Source: Membranipora membranacea
Lineage: Eukaryota > Bryozoa > Gymnolaemata > Cheilostomatida > Membraniporidae
Length of the DNA stretch: 64,000 nt
Assembly (NCBI GenBank): GCA_914767715.1
Contig: OU612068.1
Location: 21,266,001 to 21,330,000 of the forward strand
Direction: 5' to 3'
The notes under the pieces are model-generated. The model was not told the origin of the DNA. It searched no databases and saw only the letters and a list, made by a program, of their open reading frames with translations. Positions 33,866-44,172 of the stretch are shown here, piece by piece; the stretch's first letter is position 1; the number at the start of each line of letters is the position of its first letter. Made by a program: the position numbers and the translations under genes.

Positions 33866-35389
33866 ATGGCTGCTCAACATTTGATTGATCCTAGCCCAGC
33901 TCTTTTCCAGAAAGGTAAGATTGGGCTAGTAACGTTGTTGAGACTAGGGAAAAGTAGAACATTTTGACTCTCATCATGGAGTCATGCAATAATCACCTCA
34001 CTCTCCCGATTTGGTGCCACTTTGAAACCTTTTTCCATTTTTGCATGATGAGAAGTTTTGGTAGAGAGCCTGCATTGATCAAAGTGATTCATAAATCAAA
34101 ATCACAATCACGCTGCAGCCCCACCAACTAGTAGGTACGCACCCTCAGCACATAAAACATAGGGCGTATATACCATATTTTGGTTATATAACTGTAGTGG
34201 GTTTTTAAAACAAACTCTCCACACATCGTGGCATTCAAAATATAGAATGTTCCACTTGACAAGTGCTACAATTCAAAGTATCCAAAGGAAACTCATTATG
34301 ATCTTGATTACTCACCTATCTTAATGTTGTAGGTGATCGCTTTCTTTCGATCTCAAAGGAAGCTCTCACAAATGATGACATCACAGTATATGTTCCATCA
34401 AGAAAATCGTTCGGAGCATTTGGTCAGCAAGTGGATCAGAACACATATCACAACTCCATTAAAGATGTGTACTGGGCAAAGGATGGGAACTATGATCCAG
34501 GTTCTCCCCTAGATATAGATGGTCTGTCGTTGGATATGCGTGTGTTTGATGAGACGGTGTACTTGTCATCACTGAACGGATTGAATTTCGAGGAGGAACA
34601 ACCTCAACAAAATGTAAATCCAATGGGTATGTTGCTTACTTTGAATTTAAATAATGCTATATAGTAAAATCATGTACCAAAGTGTAATGTACTTTTTTAA
34701 ATTTCTACTCATAAATTGTGATGTGAAACTGATACATATAATAGCAATATGATCATGAATGAGATCTCATATCCAAGTTCTGCAAAAGCATTATTTACTC
34801 ACATCTGACCCCACTTATCCTAACAGTACACTTCTGCCGCCAACGGTAACTGTGGTATATCAAATTATGTATGCGTTTTAAAGCTGATGGTGGTCATTTT
34901 GCACACATATTGTATGGACAACAAGCAGCAAATCAACAACAGCAGCAAAGAATAGGCAGAACTGACAGAAATAGATCTGGAATAATTTTTTGGAGAAATC
35001 AAGCCCAACGTTGTAATCATGGTAGTGGTCACATATTGGTTATCTGCAAAAAAGCTGATGTGAGTAAAATAAATACAAATATTTTGTGATTTATCCATAA
35101 ATACTCAAATAAACAACACTAGGATTAAAATTCTCCCCTAGCAGAGTGGTCAACTCCCGCCTGATAGCGTGTTCAATATTTTAATTTTGAGTTAAAATAA
35201 CGATGCTGTTTTGCATATATTTACAAAATATTGTAAGAGAATTCACTCAAATGGTAGGCTGGAGTGGTTTTATTAAGTCATTGTGACAGAGCTTCATATA
35301 GGTGCTATGTAAGAAGACAACTGCTACAAATACATCTTGATCATTTGCAGGTGTATGAAGAGCTGAAAGGATGCATTCAACAATTTTAG
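33866..35389 (+). CDS. Unrecognised four-exon gene, copy A
   Basis: Exon 1 33866-33914 (ATG; MAAQHLIDPSPALFQK, donor GTAAGA, phase 1), exon 2 34333-34626 (starts GDRFLSISKEALTNDD; donor GTATGT, phase 1), exon 3 ending at 35059 (donor GTGAGT, phase 0), exon 4 35351-35389 (VYEELKGCIQQF, stop TAG). Exon 3 has two acceptors in the same phase, 57 bp apart. The strong one (CCTAACAG, exon start 34827) gives VHFCRQR then TAA at 34847-34849. The weak one (TTTTAAAG, start 34884) bypasses that stop and gives ~185 residues in all, with a Gln-rich run and SGIIFWRNQAQRCNHGSGH. No signal peptide, membrane span or known domain is recognised. Exon 2 is acidic. A paralogue with the same structure lies at 53057-54545. 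Confidence 0.65.
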
Positions 35390-35636
35390 TTACTCTACTG
35401 GTTGTATCTGATGACTGTACAGGCGACGAACACAAATGTTGTAAATTCATTCTGAATTATTTATTTTGTTCAAGACTATTCTACAGCCTTACTATTTTGT
35501 TATAGTGTTGTCTTGAAGTTTTACTTTGGATTCAACTGTCGTCTTAAATTTAATCAAAATAAAAAATTTTCCATATTAAATGCTAAATATTATCATTATA
35601 TATCATGATATTGATAGCATCTCGGTCAGCTACAGA

Positions 35637-35917
35637 CAGGGCTGCCAACCCTTCTCTTTTGATATCCACTCTTTTTTACTTTCTACTCTCTACTCCTTCC
35701 CTTTATTTAATTATAGAAATTTGAACTCATGCTATGCCTTTTTTACCATATGACAGTGTTTTATGATTTTGTTCATTGATATATGGCTTCAGGTATACAC
35801 CAGAGCTCTCCCACAACTTTCCTGTGCGCCATGGGCCTATGGCTCTCAATAACCAACAAGCCATCGATATCCTTAACAAAATCTACTATTTTCCCCAAAA
35901 AATAGGTAGCAGCCCTG
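35637..35917. mobile_element. 281-bp hAT-like MITE, copy A
   Basis: Ends CAGGGCTGCCAACC and GGTAGCAGCCCTG are imperfect inverted repeats (CAGGGCTG shared). The adjoining 8-mers GCTACAGA and ACTGCAGA could be a decayed 8-bp target duplication. Present at the same place in copy B, so it predates the segmental duplication. Confidence 0.55.
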
Positions 35918-37035
35918 ACTGCAGAATGAACATGTAGACAATGTTTCGGATTGGTCTCAATTGTATAGGTTTCCTTTATACAATTAACAAGTCTATAGAA
36001 GATGATACCCTTCCTCAGGAAAACATCTTGTTCAAGGGTGGATTACTCCTTAATGGTAAAGCCTGCAAAATGATTTTCTCCGTAATTCATTATTGATTGA
36101 ACTCATGCTATTCAACAATTCTAGTGGCATGTTTGAGGGGGCTTAATACAAGAAAAGCATCAATGCTATTATGAAGGATAAATGTGGTCGAAATAAGATT
36201 ATCATGCTCAGGACCTGAATATTTTCTGCTGGATGGATTGATATGGCGACCAAGTAACATCAAATAATTGGTGAAGCATTGCAGCAGTACCAAACCTGGC
36301 TTTGTTGCAAATTCACCAATTCATTTTTAGATTTCTATGCTTTATCAAAAACAGAAACAAAATTGATTGAAAATTTGATGCCTGTGGCACGGGCCGAAAG
36401 AGAAATTATGTTCAATGCTTAAGTCTGATCAATGGCAATCTTTGGTACTTGGCCGGTTGATATCTCAGCCTACTGTATTCCAAGCACTTAGATTATTCTC
36501 TCAATCTGCTGTAAGCAGAACCTTAATTAATGACCCTACCGGAACAAAGCAGTTAGGTCAAAAATATTGGTAAATACCAATCTTGAACCATGGTAATCCT
36601 CTGTCGAACAGCCATAACCACACTGAAAGTTGATTAATATTGATGTCAATTAAAACCATATTATGATCATATGGAAATCGTTATATATTCTCCATTGCAT
36701 TGAAGCTTTTCAACCCAGCTAATTATTAATCGCAGGTAAAACACCTCTATTTATTTTACCCTGTCTTATATACAAATCATGCTCTTGCTAGCTCCAAAAG
36801 CCTACTTCAAAACGTGATACTTAACATGAATAGCCACTCAGAATGAAGCTAAGAAAATCTTTTAAGAGGCCTGGGAAGACCACCAATCAAAATTTCCCCA
36901 CTTTTTACTACACATTTCCACTGCACACATAGACACCATCAATGGCTATAAATTCAAACTTCAATTTTCGAATTTCAATTTTTCACGCATTCAAAAACGA
37001 TTCAATATATTTATATATTTCTTTTTGTTGGGCAG

Positions 37036-37128
37036 AAATTCAACAGGCCGGTCGCTGGAGAAATAGGACGTTGTACCTAGCACATTCAATGTCCCTGCGG
37101 CATAAACTGGCACAAATTCTTCAAGTTA
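37036..37128 (+). CDS. Possible exon, copy A
   Basis: A good acceptor (TTTTTGTTGGGCAG) is followed by a frame encoding IQQAGRWRNRTLYLAHSMSL and a stop or a donor (GTAAGG). Copy B keeps the frame at ~56219-56310 with one replacement. No recognised family. Confidence 0.3.
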
Positions 37129-37341
37129 AGTAAGGTGTATGGCAAGCTTAACGATCAAACAAATATTCTTTATCTATTCATGCAAATTCGAACACTTCTC
37201 TACGATCGGTCCAGATTAAGGCAGCTTTCATTTGCCAATAGTAGCTGAAAAAGTGTGTTTTTCAACTTTAAACAAAATTTGAGGTAAGATTCTAAAAAAT
37301 AAGATTGCTGACCTGATTTCAATGGTGTATTCAGTTAGTGT

Positions 37342-38095
37342 GTGGGACAAATAGCCAAGGCTCCACGACCCGGAAATATAAAGGGGGCTAAAGTTACAAT
37401 ACCTGGACTTTTCTTTGCACATACTGTGAATGCGGGCGTAATTGCATCTTTGTTTAGTGCGAAAGTGTCCTTAATTAAAACAGACGCTGACAGAGAACGG
37501 AGACCCCGCAGAGCCGAACTGTTTGAAGTTGCTCCTCCATATGAGGAAGGTTTGAAGCAAATCTGTTTTTGATCCAAGCCTTTTTGTTAATTTTATGAAT
37601 TTTCAAGCTAGCATAATCACACACCAGTTGGTTTCTGGAATTCAATATTCTGGATTTTGAATGAGGCCTATATGGGCTTGAACTGGACGGAGTTTGATAT
37701 AATTCATTCGGACTATGTATTTATGAATGCTGCTGTTATTTTAGTGAAAAAGTGACCCTCATCAAAACAGACGCTGACAGAAAAGAGCCAAAGGTTCTCA
37801 GATTTATGACCAGCCTGTGTTGCTCGTCAGGATTAGTTTGGTTTGAAGCACATCTATTTTTTAGTTCAAACTAAAATAAACAATGGGGTCCCCCCCCCTT
37901 TGTAAATTTTATGAGTTTTCAACTCAGAATAATTACTCACAAGTTTATCTCAGGATTTCAATATTCTGGATTGTGAACGAGGTCTACATGGGCTTGAACT
38001 TGAGTTTCATATAGTTCCATCAAACGTTGTATTTCTGAAAGCTGGCATATGGCATGTTAATTTTGTGCAAAAATGACCCTCATCAAAACAGATGC
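37342..38095. repeat. ~300-bp tandem units containing a short coding-like segment
   Basis: CATCAAAACAGACGCTGACA or close variants recur at ~37470, 37755 and 38080 in copy A, but only at ~56663 and 56980 in copy B. The first copy A unit has a 76-codon plus frame (37342-37572) that reads GLFFAHTVNAGVIASLFSAK then LIKTDADRERRPRRAELFEV. The later units encode the same LIKTDAD. This may be a duplicated exon, but no splice evidence is convincing. Confidence 0.5.
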
Positions 38096-38417
38096 TGACG
38101 TCTCAGTCATGCGTACAGTTTAGTCGGTAGGGTTGTCTACTAATTTTATCAGGGCACACAATTCCCATCTGTTTTTCATACTGTATTATTGAAATTAATT
38201 TAATTATGACTATCAATATATTCTAACAATAACTATGCTGTATTTTTGCAGACTTTTTTTGCTAGGACTGGTATCCATTCATTTTAATTGAGACAGAGTC
38301 ACCATCATTCACTTGTATAATAATCTTAGCATCTATGTTTCCCGAAAAATCTTTATCTATACTGTTGAGCCGCCAAACTATTCAATACTTACCCTACTAT
38401 TATAATTAAAGCCTGCA

Positions 38418-38595
38418 TGCTGGGCAAACAAGGATCAAGGTCGCGCATACATCATTTCACAGAGATTATTGTCTCCAGCATGGAGACTTTACTACAACTG
38501 GAATGTCATACCATATAAGATAGACTTGAGCATGATAAGACCACCGCCACCAAGGCTGCTCACTGATTGCTATTTCTACACTCATATACTGTTGA
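38418..38595 (+). other. Stretch nearly invariant between the two segment copies
   Basis: About 175 bp (ATCAAGGTCGCGCATACATC through TACACTCATATACTGTTGAA) are identical to ~58017-58182 in copy B while flanks differ. The plus frame reads GRAYIISQRLLSPAWRLYYN and then a PPPPRLL motif. It could be a coding or regulatory exon; function unknown. Confidence 0.35.
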
Positions 38596-40493
38596 AAATG
38601 GTACAAAAGATTTTATTTAATTAAAATAACATCATCAAACTCAAAATTTTCCACAATTTCATACAGATTAAAAAATACTATTATTTTTAGAACATTCTTT
38701 ACCATACTATGTACATTTTTAAATATATATTTTTTGATATTATACACATATTTTGAATGTTCATATTTAATTTTCTGTTTATTTTCAAGACATGATATTC
38801 ATTTTAGAATTTACATTTATGGTTTATTATGTATCTGGTGATGGCTATTACTATTCCAATTATACCAAATAACAACTACACACAATTTCTAGATTATTCT
38901 ATTCTAAAATGAATATAAATAGAATAATCTAGAAATACAAAATAGTTTTTTGTGTTTCATTCACCTTTTTGTAGATTTTATTTTGTTTGAAAAACACCAC
39001 TAAACTCAAAATGCCCCACAATTCCATACAGATTACAATACTGTATTTTTTCTACTGAACTTTCTACTTTTTTTTAATTACATCATTTTTCATATAATTT
39101 TTACAATTATCCATATTTAATATCAATATTTATCACACACAGTTATCTGCATATTAATGTGTATATACTTATTATTCATTATGCATCTATTAAGTGATGG
39201 CTATTATTGCTCCCATAATGCCATAGAACAATTACACACAATATCATATTACAATCTTGAACATAATAATGTGGATCATATCTTTTCAAGATGTCAGAAA
39301 TGATCAACAGGCACAAAAATTGAATAATCCAAAGGATGAGGAAATTTACTGTCATCGATGCTTACTTCGGGAGAACAGCTTTCCCTCTCTCAAATGAACT
39401 CCTCATTTCAAAAATCGGACTTGTCTCAAAATAACTTTCTTGGACTAATTATTTTGTCTAATGATCTTGTTATGTATTCTACAGTTATTGAACTGTTGAT
39501 TTGGACAGCTCATCTGCAGTGATGACTTTTTTCCTTTTCCCAAAAACCATGAAGCCACAGGCTGAAGCGCTGTGGTTCACAATCAGCTCAGAGGTCACAG
39601 GTCTTTTTCTGCCTGTTGAATCTTTCAGACAGCTCAGCATGGATTAATTTTTTGTTAATTTTGATCTAATGACGTTTCATAACTCTTCTAATCTCATCAA
39701 TCATCAATTTAAATCCATAGTTTTCAGCAGACAACACGATGGAGCCGCCTCAAGATGGTGGTAAACCTTGGCAATCAACTTCTGACTGCTGACTTTTGTC
39801 TTCATACCATTGAAATGCTGCAAAAATCAGCATCAACATCAACTTTACACTAACCAACCTTGGCCATTCAAAGAACTCCCTATGTTTATTAGGATGCCTA
39901 ATTACAACAACATACTCTTTTCGTATTCAATACAGACATTAGCCTGCCTTGACAATTTTCTGTCGTGTGGGGGTAGTATTTTCCTTGATTTTAATGAGTA
40001 GACAACAACTCACTCCTTCTTATATCTAGGTAATTTCATTTCATTATGATCTAATTTATCTCAAGATTGAATATTGTTTTCTCCAGATTTTGTGAGGGGA
40101 CAACTACTCTTATCGACAGCTGGTTCACAAGAGTTGACAAGCTTAGTTCCTCTCACACACCCCCTCCCCCTCCACAACAAAGCTTGTCAAGACAGGATAA
40201 CGAAACATGTACTACTCAAAATTTGAACCAATCAATTATTTGGAGCAAGTTGAAGCAGAGTGAGGGGATAAAAATACTAGCTGGTACTCAGTACATGTTT
40301 GTTCCCTCTGTGAGTGCGGATGAATACCTAAAGAGCTGCGTATCACGCTGCACACCTTGATACCAATCTTTCGCAATAGCACTGCGCCACCACAGTGGGA
40401 ACAAACATGTTCTACCCTTGCTGCCACATCAGCTTTGTCAGTATGCTTACATTGATCAGTAAGATATCACCAGTAATAAAAGCTATTGAACAA

Positions 40494-40766
40494 CTAGTAA
40501 CATGACTTACATGGGATGGAATGATCGCAAACTGATCTTAGACGACGTTGTGCATTGCATAACTTCACTGTCTCTAAGTGGTGACAGCTACCCAATACAC
40601 CAATAAACAGTACTAATTGGCATTTTTTATACCGTAAGGTACCCATTGCTAGGATTGGGCAATAAAACTCAAACTCGTCTTCAGAAGTAGCAAAATAATT
40701 AACTATAGCAGAATTATTAAGTTCATTTTTTTTTTTAATTATCTTAGTGAAGATGCTAGGACTCAC
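40494..40766 (-). CDS. Candidate exon, intact in copy A and broken in copy B
   Basis: A 90-codon minus frame with NYFATSEDEFEFYCPILAMG and a Cys/Leu-rich C-terminal half, ending near a good donor (GTAAGTCATG). In copy B (~60955-61160) the aligned frame has a TAA where copy A has TTA (ACCTAACGG versus ACCTTACGG). No recognised family. Confidence 0.3.
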   Translation of the reverse strand: MSPSIFTKIIKKKNELNNSAIVNYFATSEDEFEFYCPILAMGTLRYKKCQLVLFIGVLGSCHHLETVKLCNAQRRLRSVCDHSIPCKSCY

Positions 40767-42372
40767 TCACCAGTACCTAACAACAAGCTCATCACTACTC
40801 ATCACTATACAATCGATCATCTTTTAATATATTTCAATATTAGGATTATAACATTATCCTTGAACGAAATTACAAAACAAGTAAAAGATTGTACCGAAAA
40901 AAAATGTCACACCAGTCATTTTGCTAAATTTTTATTTTTTTTACCGCTATCATGTTATATTGTTTTTCATAATAAATGCGCACAAACAGACAAACTAACT
41001 CGTATTCAACATTATGCCTGCAAATATAGGCGATTTCATTTTTCTTCGTTTAACCTCAAGATTTAACTAACTAACTAGAATGATATCATTTGCATCCGCC
41101 ATGTGATGTTCTTACCAAGCATCGATTAGCAGCTGAATAGTCTGATTTCTCTTGGCTTCTCAAGTTTCAGAAGAATTAAAATACCCACACTATTTTTGTA
41201 TCAGAAGTCTTCCCCCTGTTGAAGTTGCAAACACTCTGCAAGTTATTAAATGAATATGATTGTGTAGTAGATGGGCTTACAAGACCAACGCAACAGTAAT
41301 TCTTCAATGTTAACATCTTTCTTATCAAACTAATAAACAAAGGTAGGCACTCTCGTTAAAACAAGGTGCCAAAACCAGTGCAATATCGCAGCAGCTGACT
41401 AACGTCACTAAAGTTGCTTTCCATTTCATGGCATTGCTGATCAAAAATATGATGACATTGAGACTTTCCATTGTGTATCGCTCTGTTCTCATTCCAATGA
41501 CATCATGAAGATTTGTTTGCTAACCACAGAGTTGTCCTTCTTCGCAAGACAGTTTACTTGTTTTCCAATGTCTATGTACAGAAAACAATGTTCGAATTTT
41601 AGGGGGGGGGATGCAAGGGGATGGTGTCCCCTTCCTACTTTGTCTATAAAAATGCATCCCCCTATATATCATAAAGAGTGTTTTACAAAATATGGCTAAA
41701 ATTGATGCATTCTCATTTGTAACCACAGTGCTCCGGAGGCTGGGGCCCCCTGCCTCATATTCTCCACATCTAACACTGACTGTAATATTGAAGCAGCTTT
41801 ATGTAAAAAAGATTGCATTGCGAGTCCCTAACGGCTTCCGAGTGAGTTCCATGGCTTGGCTAAATTATAAATGCATGATTAAAAGGCAGCAGTGATTCTC
41901 TAGCATTGGTGGCATGAAGCTTGAAAAGTAGTGAACATTGATGCGGGAAAGCAGTATATGAAGATAACAGAAAGACACAATAAATCTCAGATCAAGTAGG
42001 CCCTAGTGAGCAGGTAAGAAAAATGCAAAAACACAAAACAGATACATACTAGTATAGCAATATGGTAGTGTTGATAGCTGAAGTCTTAATTTAGTTTAGT
42101 TTTGTTGAGAGTGTCTCCCCATTAAGTATAATTTATGCTGTTACGCTTGTAACCTTGGGAACTGGTGAGATCGCACAACAAACCAGCGACGGCAGTGCTC
42201 AGAAACAGCATATTACCCACTATCAATAAAGAGCTGGATGCTGGGATAATCGATAATTAATCACAGGTTTGCACCTAGACAGGAAATTGAGAGCCACACC
42301 CATGGATTTAATACTAATGGATAACATGGGTTCAAATTCTTTTTGTTTTATTTTTGTACTATGAAATAACTA

Positions 42373-42442
42373 GCTTCGGTGGTGTAAAGGTTTGCATTGT
42401 TGCCTTCCAAGCAATAGATCCGGGTCTATCTCGGCTGACGCA
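42373..42442 (+). pseudogene. tRNA-Gly (TCC) relic, copy A
   Basis: GCTTCGGTGGTGTAAAGG then TTGCATTGTTGCCTTCCAAG preserves the A box and an anticodon arm with TCC. The T arm (CCGGGTCTATCTCGG) is broken and the acceptor is mispaired. Confidence 0.75.
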
Positions 42443-43299
42443 CAGCTTTACCTTAACAGAACTCAGCTCCCATATTCCTGGGTTTAACAAAGAACCCCTA
42501 AAGTCTTGATTGGACATGCTGGTTCCTATTGAAAAAAAATTGACATTTCAAATAGTCAAGAACATACCATATACAAACGTATTGGCGCTCATTGACAATA
42601 ATGCCGACTTGAAAGTTTAAAAAACTTAAAAACTTGTTTGTTCGTTTTGAGCAGAGTCCAAGTCATGGTGGTAGTTTTTAGTTGATGTACTAGGTATTTC
42701 CCAATGTTATCTTTGAAACACCTATCAGAAAACGTAGACCCTAAATTTTACAAGCTGAGACAATTCATAAAATTATGATGTCTGTACAGATGTGTACTAT
42801 AAGAATGATCATTGACCTGCTCAGTTTGGTAGTTGTAATCTGTTTAGACAGGAACACACGACTCCGTTGATCTGAAACTAAACAGCTACAGAGGAAAATG
42901 TCCAGACTCTGCCCAGGTTACTGGGTGTGGGGATTAATTATTAATCACGTTTTGATCAGGTCCAACACTAGTCGGAAGGTGGATAAAAATGGAAGGCCAC
43001 TACTAGCAATCCAGGCAGAATTAAAAACACTTAAATTACAAATTGAGTGTGTTACAGAAACAATTTATATAACAGATATCCGGTGGCATAGAACTATAGA
43101 ATGGAAATGGGGAAGTCGCACAACAAAGACACAGGTTTTTCCATATGAGTAGAGCAATGCATCATTCAGTGTATGACTTGCATTTAAGCTCGATCTTAGC
43201 CCTAATCCTTGACCGTCAAGTTTAAAACTCTTTTTCGTTAAATCCAGGAATATGGGCGCTGGCATTTACTGACGCTGAGTTTAGATGAGGATGAAACTG

Positions 43300-43350
43300 T
43301 GCATCAGCCGGGAATCAAATCCGGATCTACTGATTGAAAGGCAACAATGC
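43300..43350 (-). pseudogene. Inverted tRNA-Gly 3' relic, copy A
   Basis: On the minus strand GCATTGTTGCCTTTCAATCA then GTAGATCCGGATTTGATTCC and CGGCTGATGC match the 3' two-thirds of tRNA-Gly; the 5' part is absent. Confidence 0.65.
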
Positions 43351-43575
43351 ATAGTAGCATTTCATAATTAACGTTGGGAAAGTGGTTGATAATGAAAATG
43401 TACTACCAGCTATCCCAACACTGTTTAAGCGCCTTAACTATGAGTGGCCTTGCCATCTGGCTAGTTGTTTGCATGAAAATGAAATGGAGGTGGGAGAGAA
43501 ATCTTGCAGATGCGATAATAAGGCCCTGTTACAGTATTAAAGAGATCAGAGGTAAAGTGACCTGGGTCTTGTTGG

Positions 43576-44172
43576 GCATGTAGGATTTAAGCTACTACTA
43601 ATGCATCAGTTCATCCTTCAACCTAATACTTGATGGTGTCATTATTTTATTCTATAGCCTCTTGCTTCGAAGCCTTAGCCCCTAGACTTTTGCACCCCCC
43701 CCCCCAAGGGAATAAGTTAGTGCAAATGAGTTCACAAACAATAAAAAAAAATGTTGTTTAGGGTCTGATGTGCTGAATCAAATTTATTGTAATTTATAAA
43801 TGTAGTAGGTAGATAAACAAGAATGAATTTAAGGCAGGTGGGTCTCTTCAGGGTGTGAGATGTCATCAGTTGAGTCTCTGTCATCATTATTTACTTGGAA
43901 CCGCTGTAAATATACCAACAATCATGAATAAATTACTACATGTCAGTCTCGTAGCTCGGCCTGATAAGAGGTCAAACATCTTTTCTGGAACAGTAAATGG
44001 AAATGTCAGAGATGCTGGCAATCTGCGAACAGAGCTTCCCTTCAATCTGATAAACTTGAGTAAAGTATGCAACAAACTCATGTATAGAAATAGTTGAAAT
44101 CTGATCACAAAATAGTCATTTATGACATGTTCAACAGAATCTGTGATAGACAGCAAACAGAGAAGCACTTAC
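43576..44172. other. Spacer after copy A
   Basis: Includes an 11-C tract near 43695. An open region at 43887-44097 reads on both strands but neither has a supported domain; it could hold the next exon of the VMO1-like gene (phase 2 needed). Confidence 0.35.

Larger units (their letters stand above)
33078..43575. repeat. Segmental duplication, copy A
   Basis: Collinear with copy B (52380-64000) from GGGCAATTTG onward, by eye above 90% identical with many small indels. Copy A specific: a 112-bp tandem duplication (~33300-33412 and 33413-33525) and one extra ~300-bp unit (~37460-37790). Copy A lacks two segments present in B (57000-57682 and 60082-60940). The alignment was still continuing when copy B ran off the window. 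Confidence 0.95.

Noticed and set aside
34865-35098. Minus-strand 77-codon frame over exon 3 of the unknown gene
   Set aside because: Not kept in copy B; the plus strand has phase-consistent splicing.
35247-35450. Minus-strand 67-codon frame conserved in copy B (54403-54630)
   Set aside because: It overlaps the last exon of the plus-strand gene, and at this divergence a 60-70 codon frame can survive by chance; no splice support.
36108-36293. Minus-strand 61-codon frame conserved in copy B
   Set aside because: Several replacement differences in a short frame without domain or splice sites; not distinguishable from chance.
41505-41895. Plus and minus frames around the GGGGGGATGCA / TGCATCCCCC inverted repeat in copies A and B
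   Set aside because: The G-run length differs between copies and the frames change; this looks like a small hairpin repeat rather than a gene.
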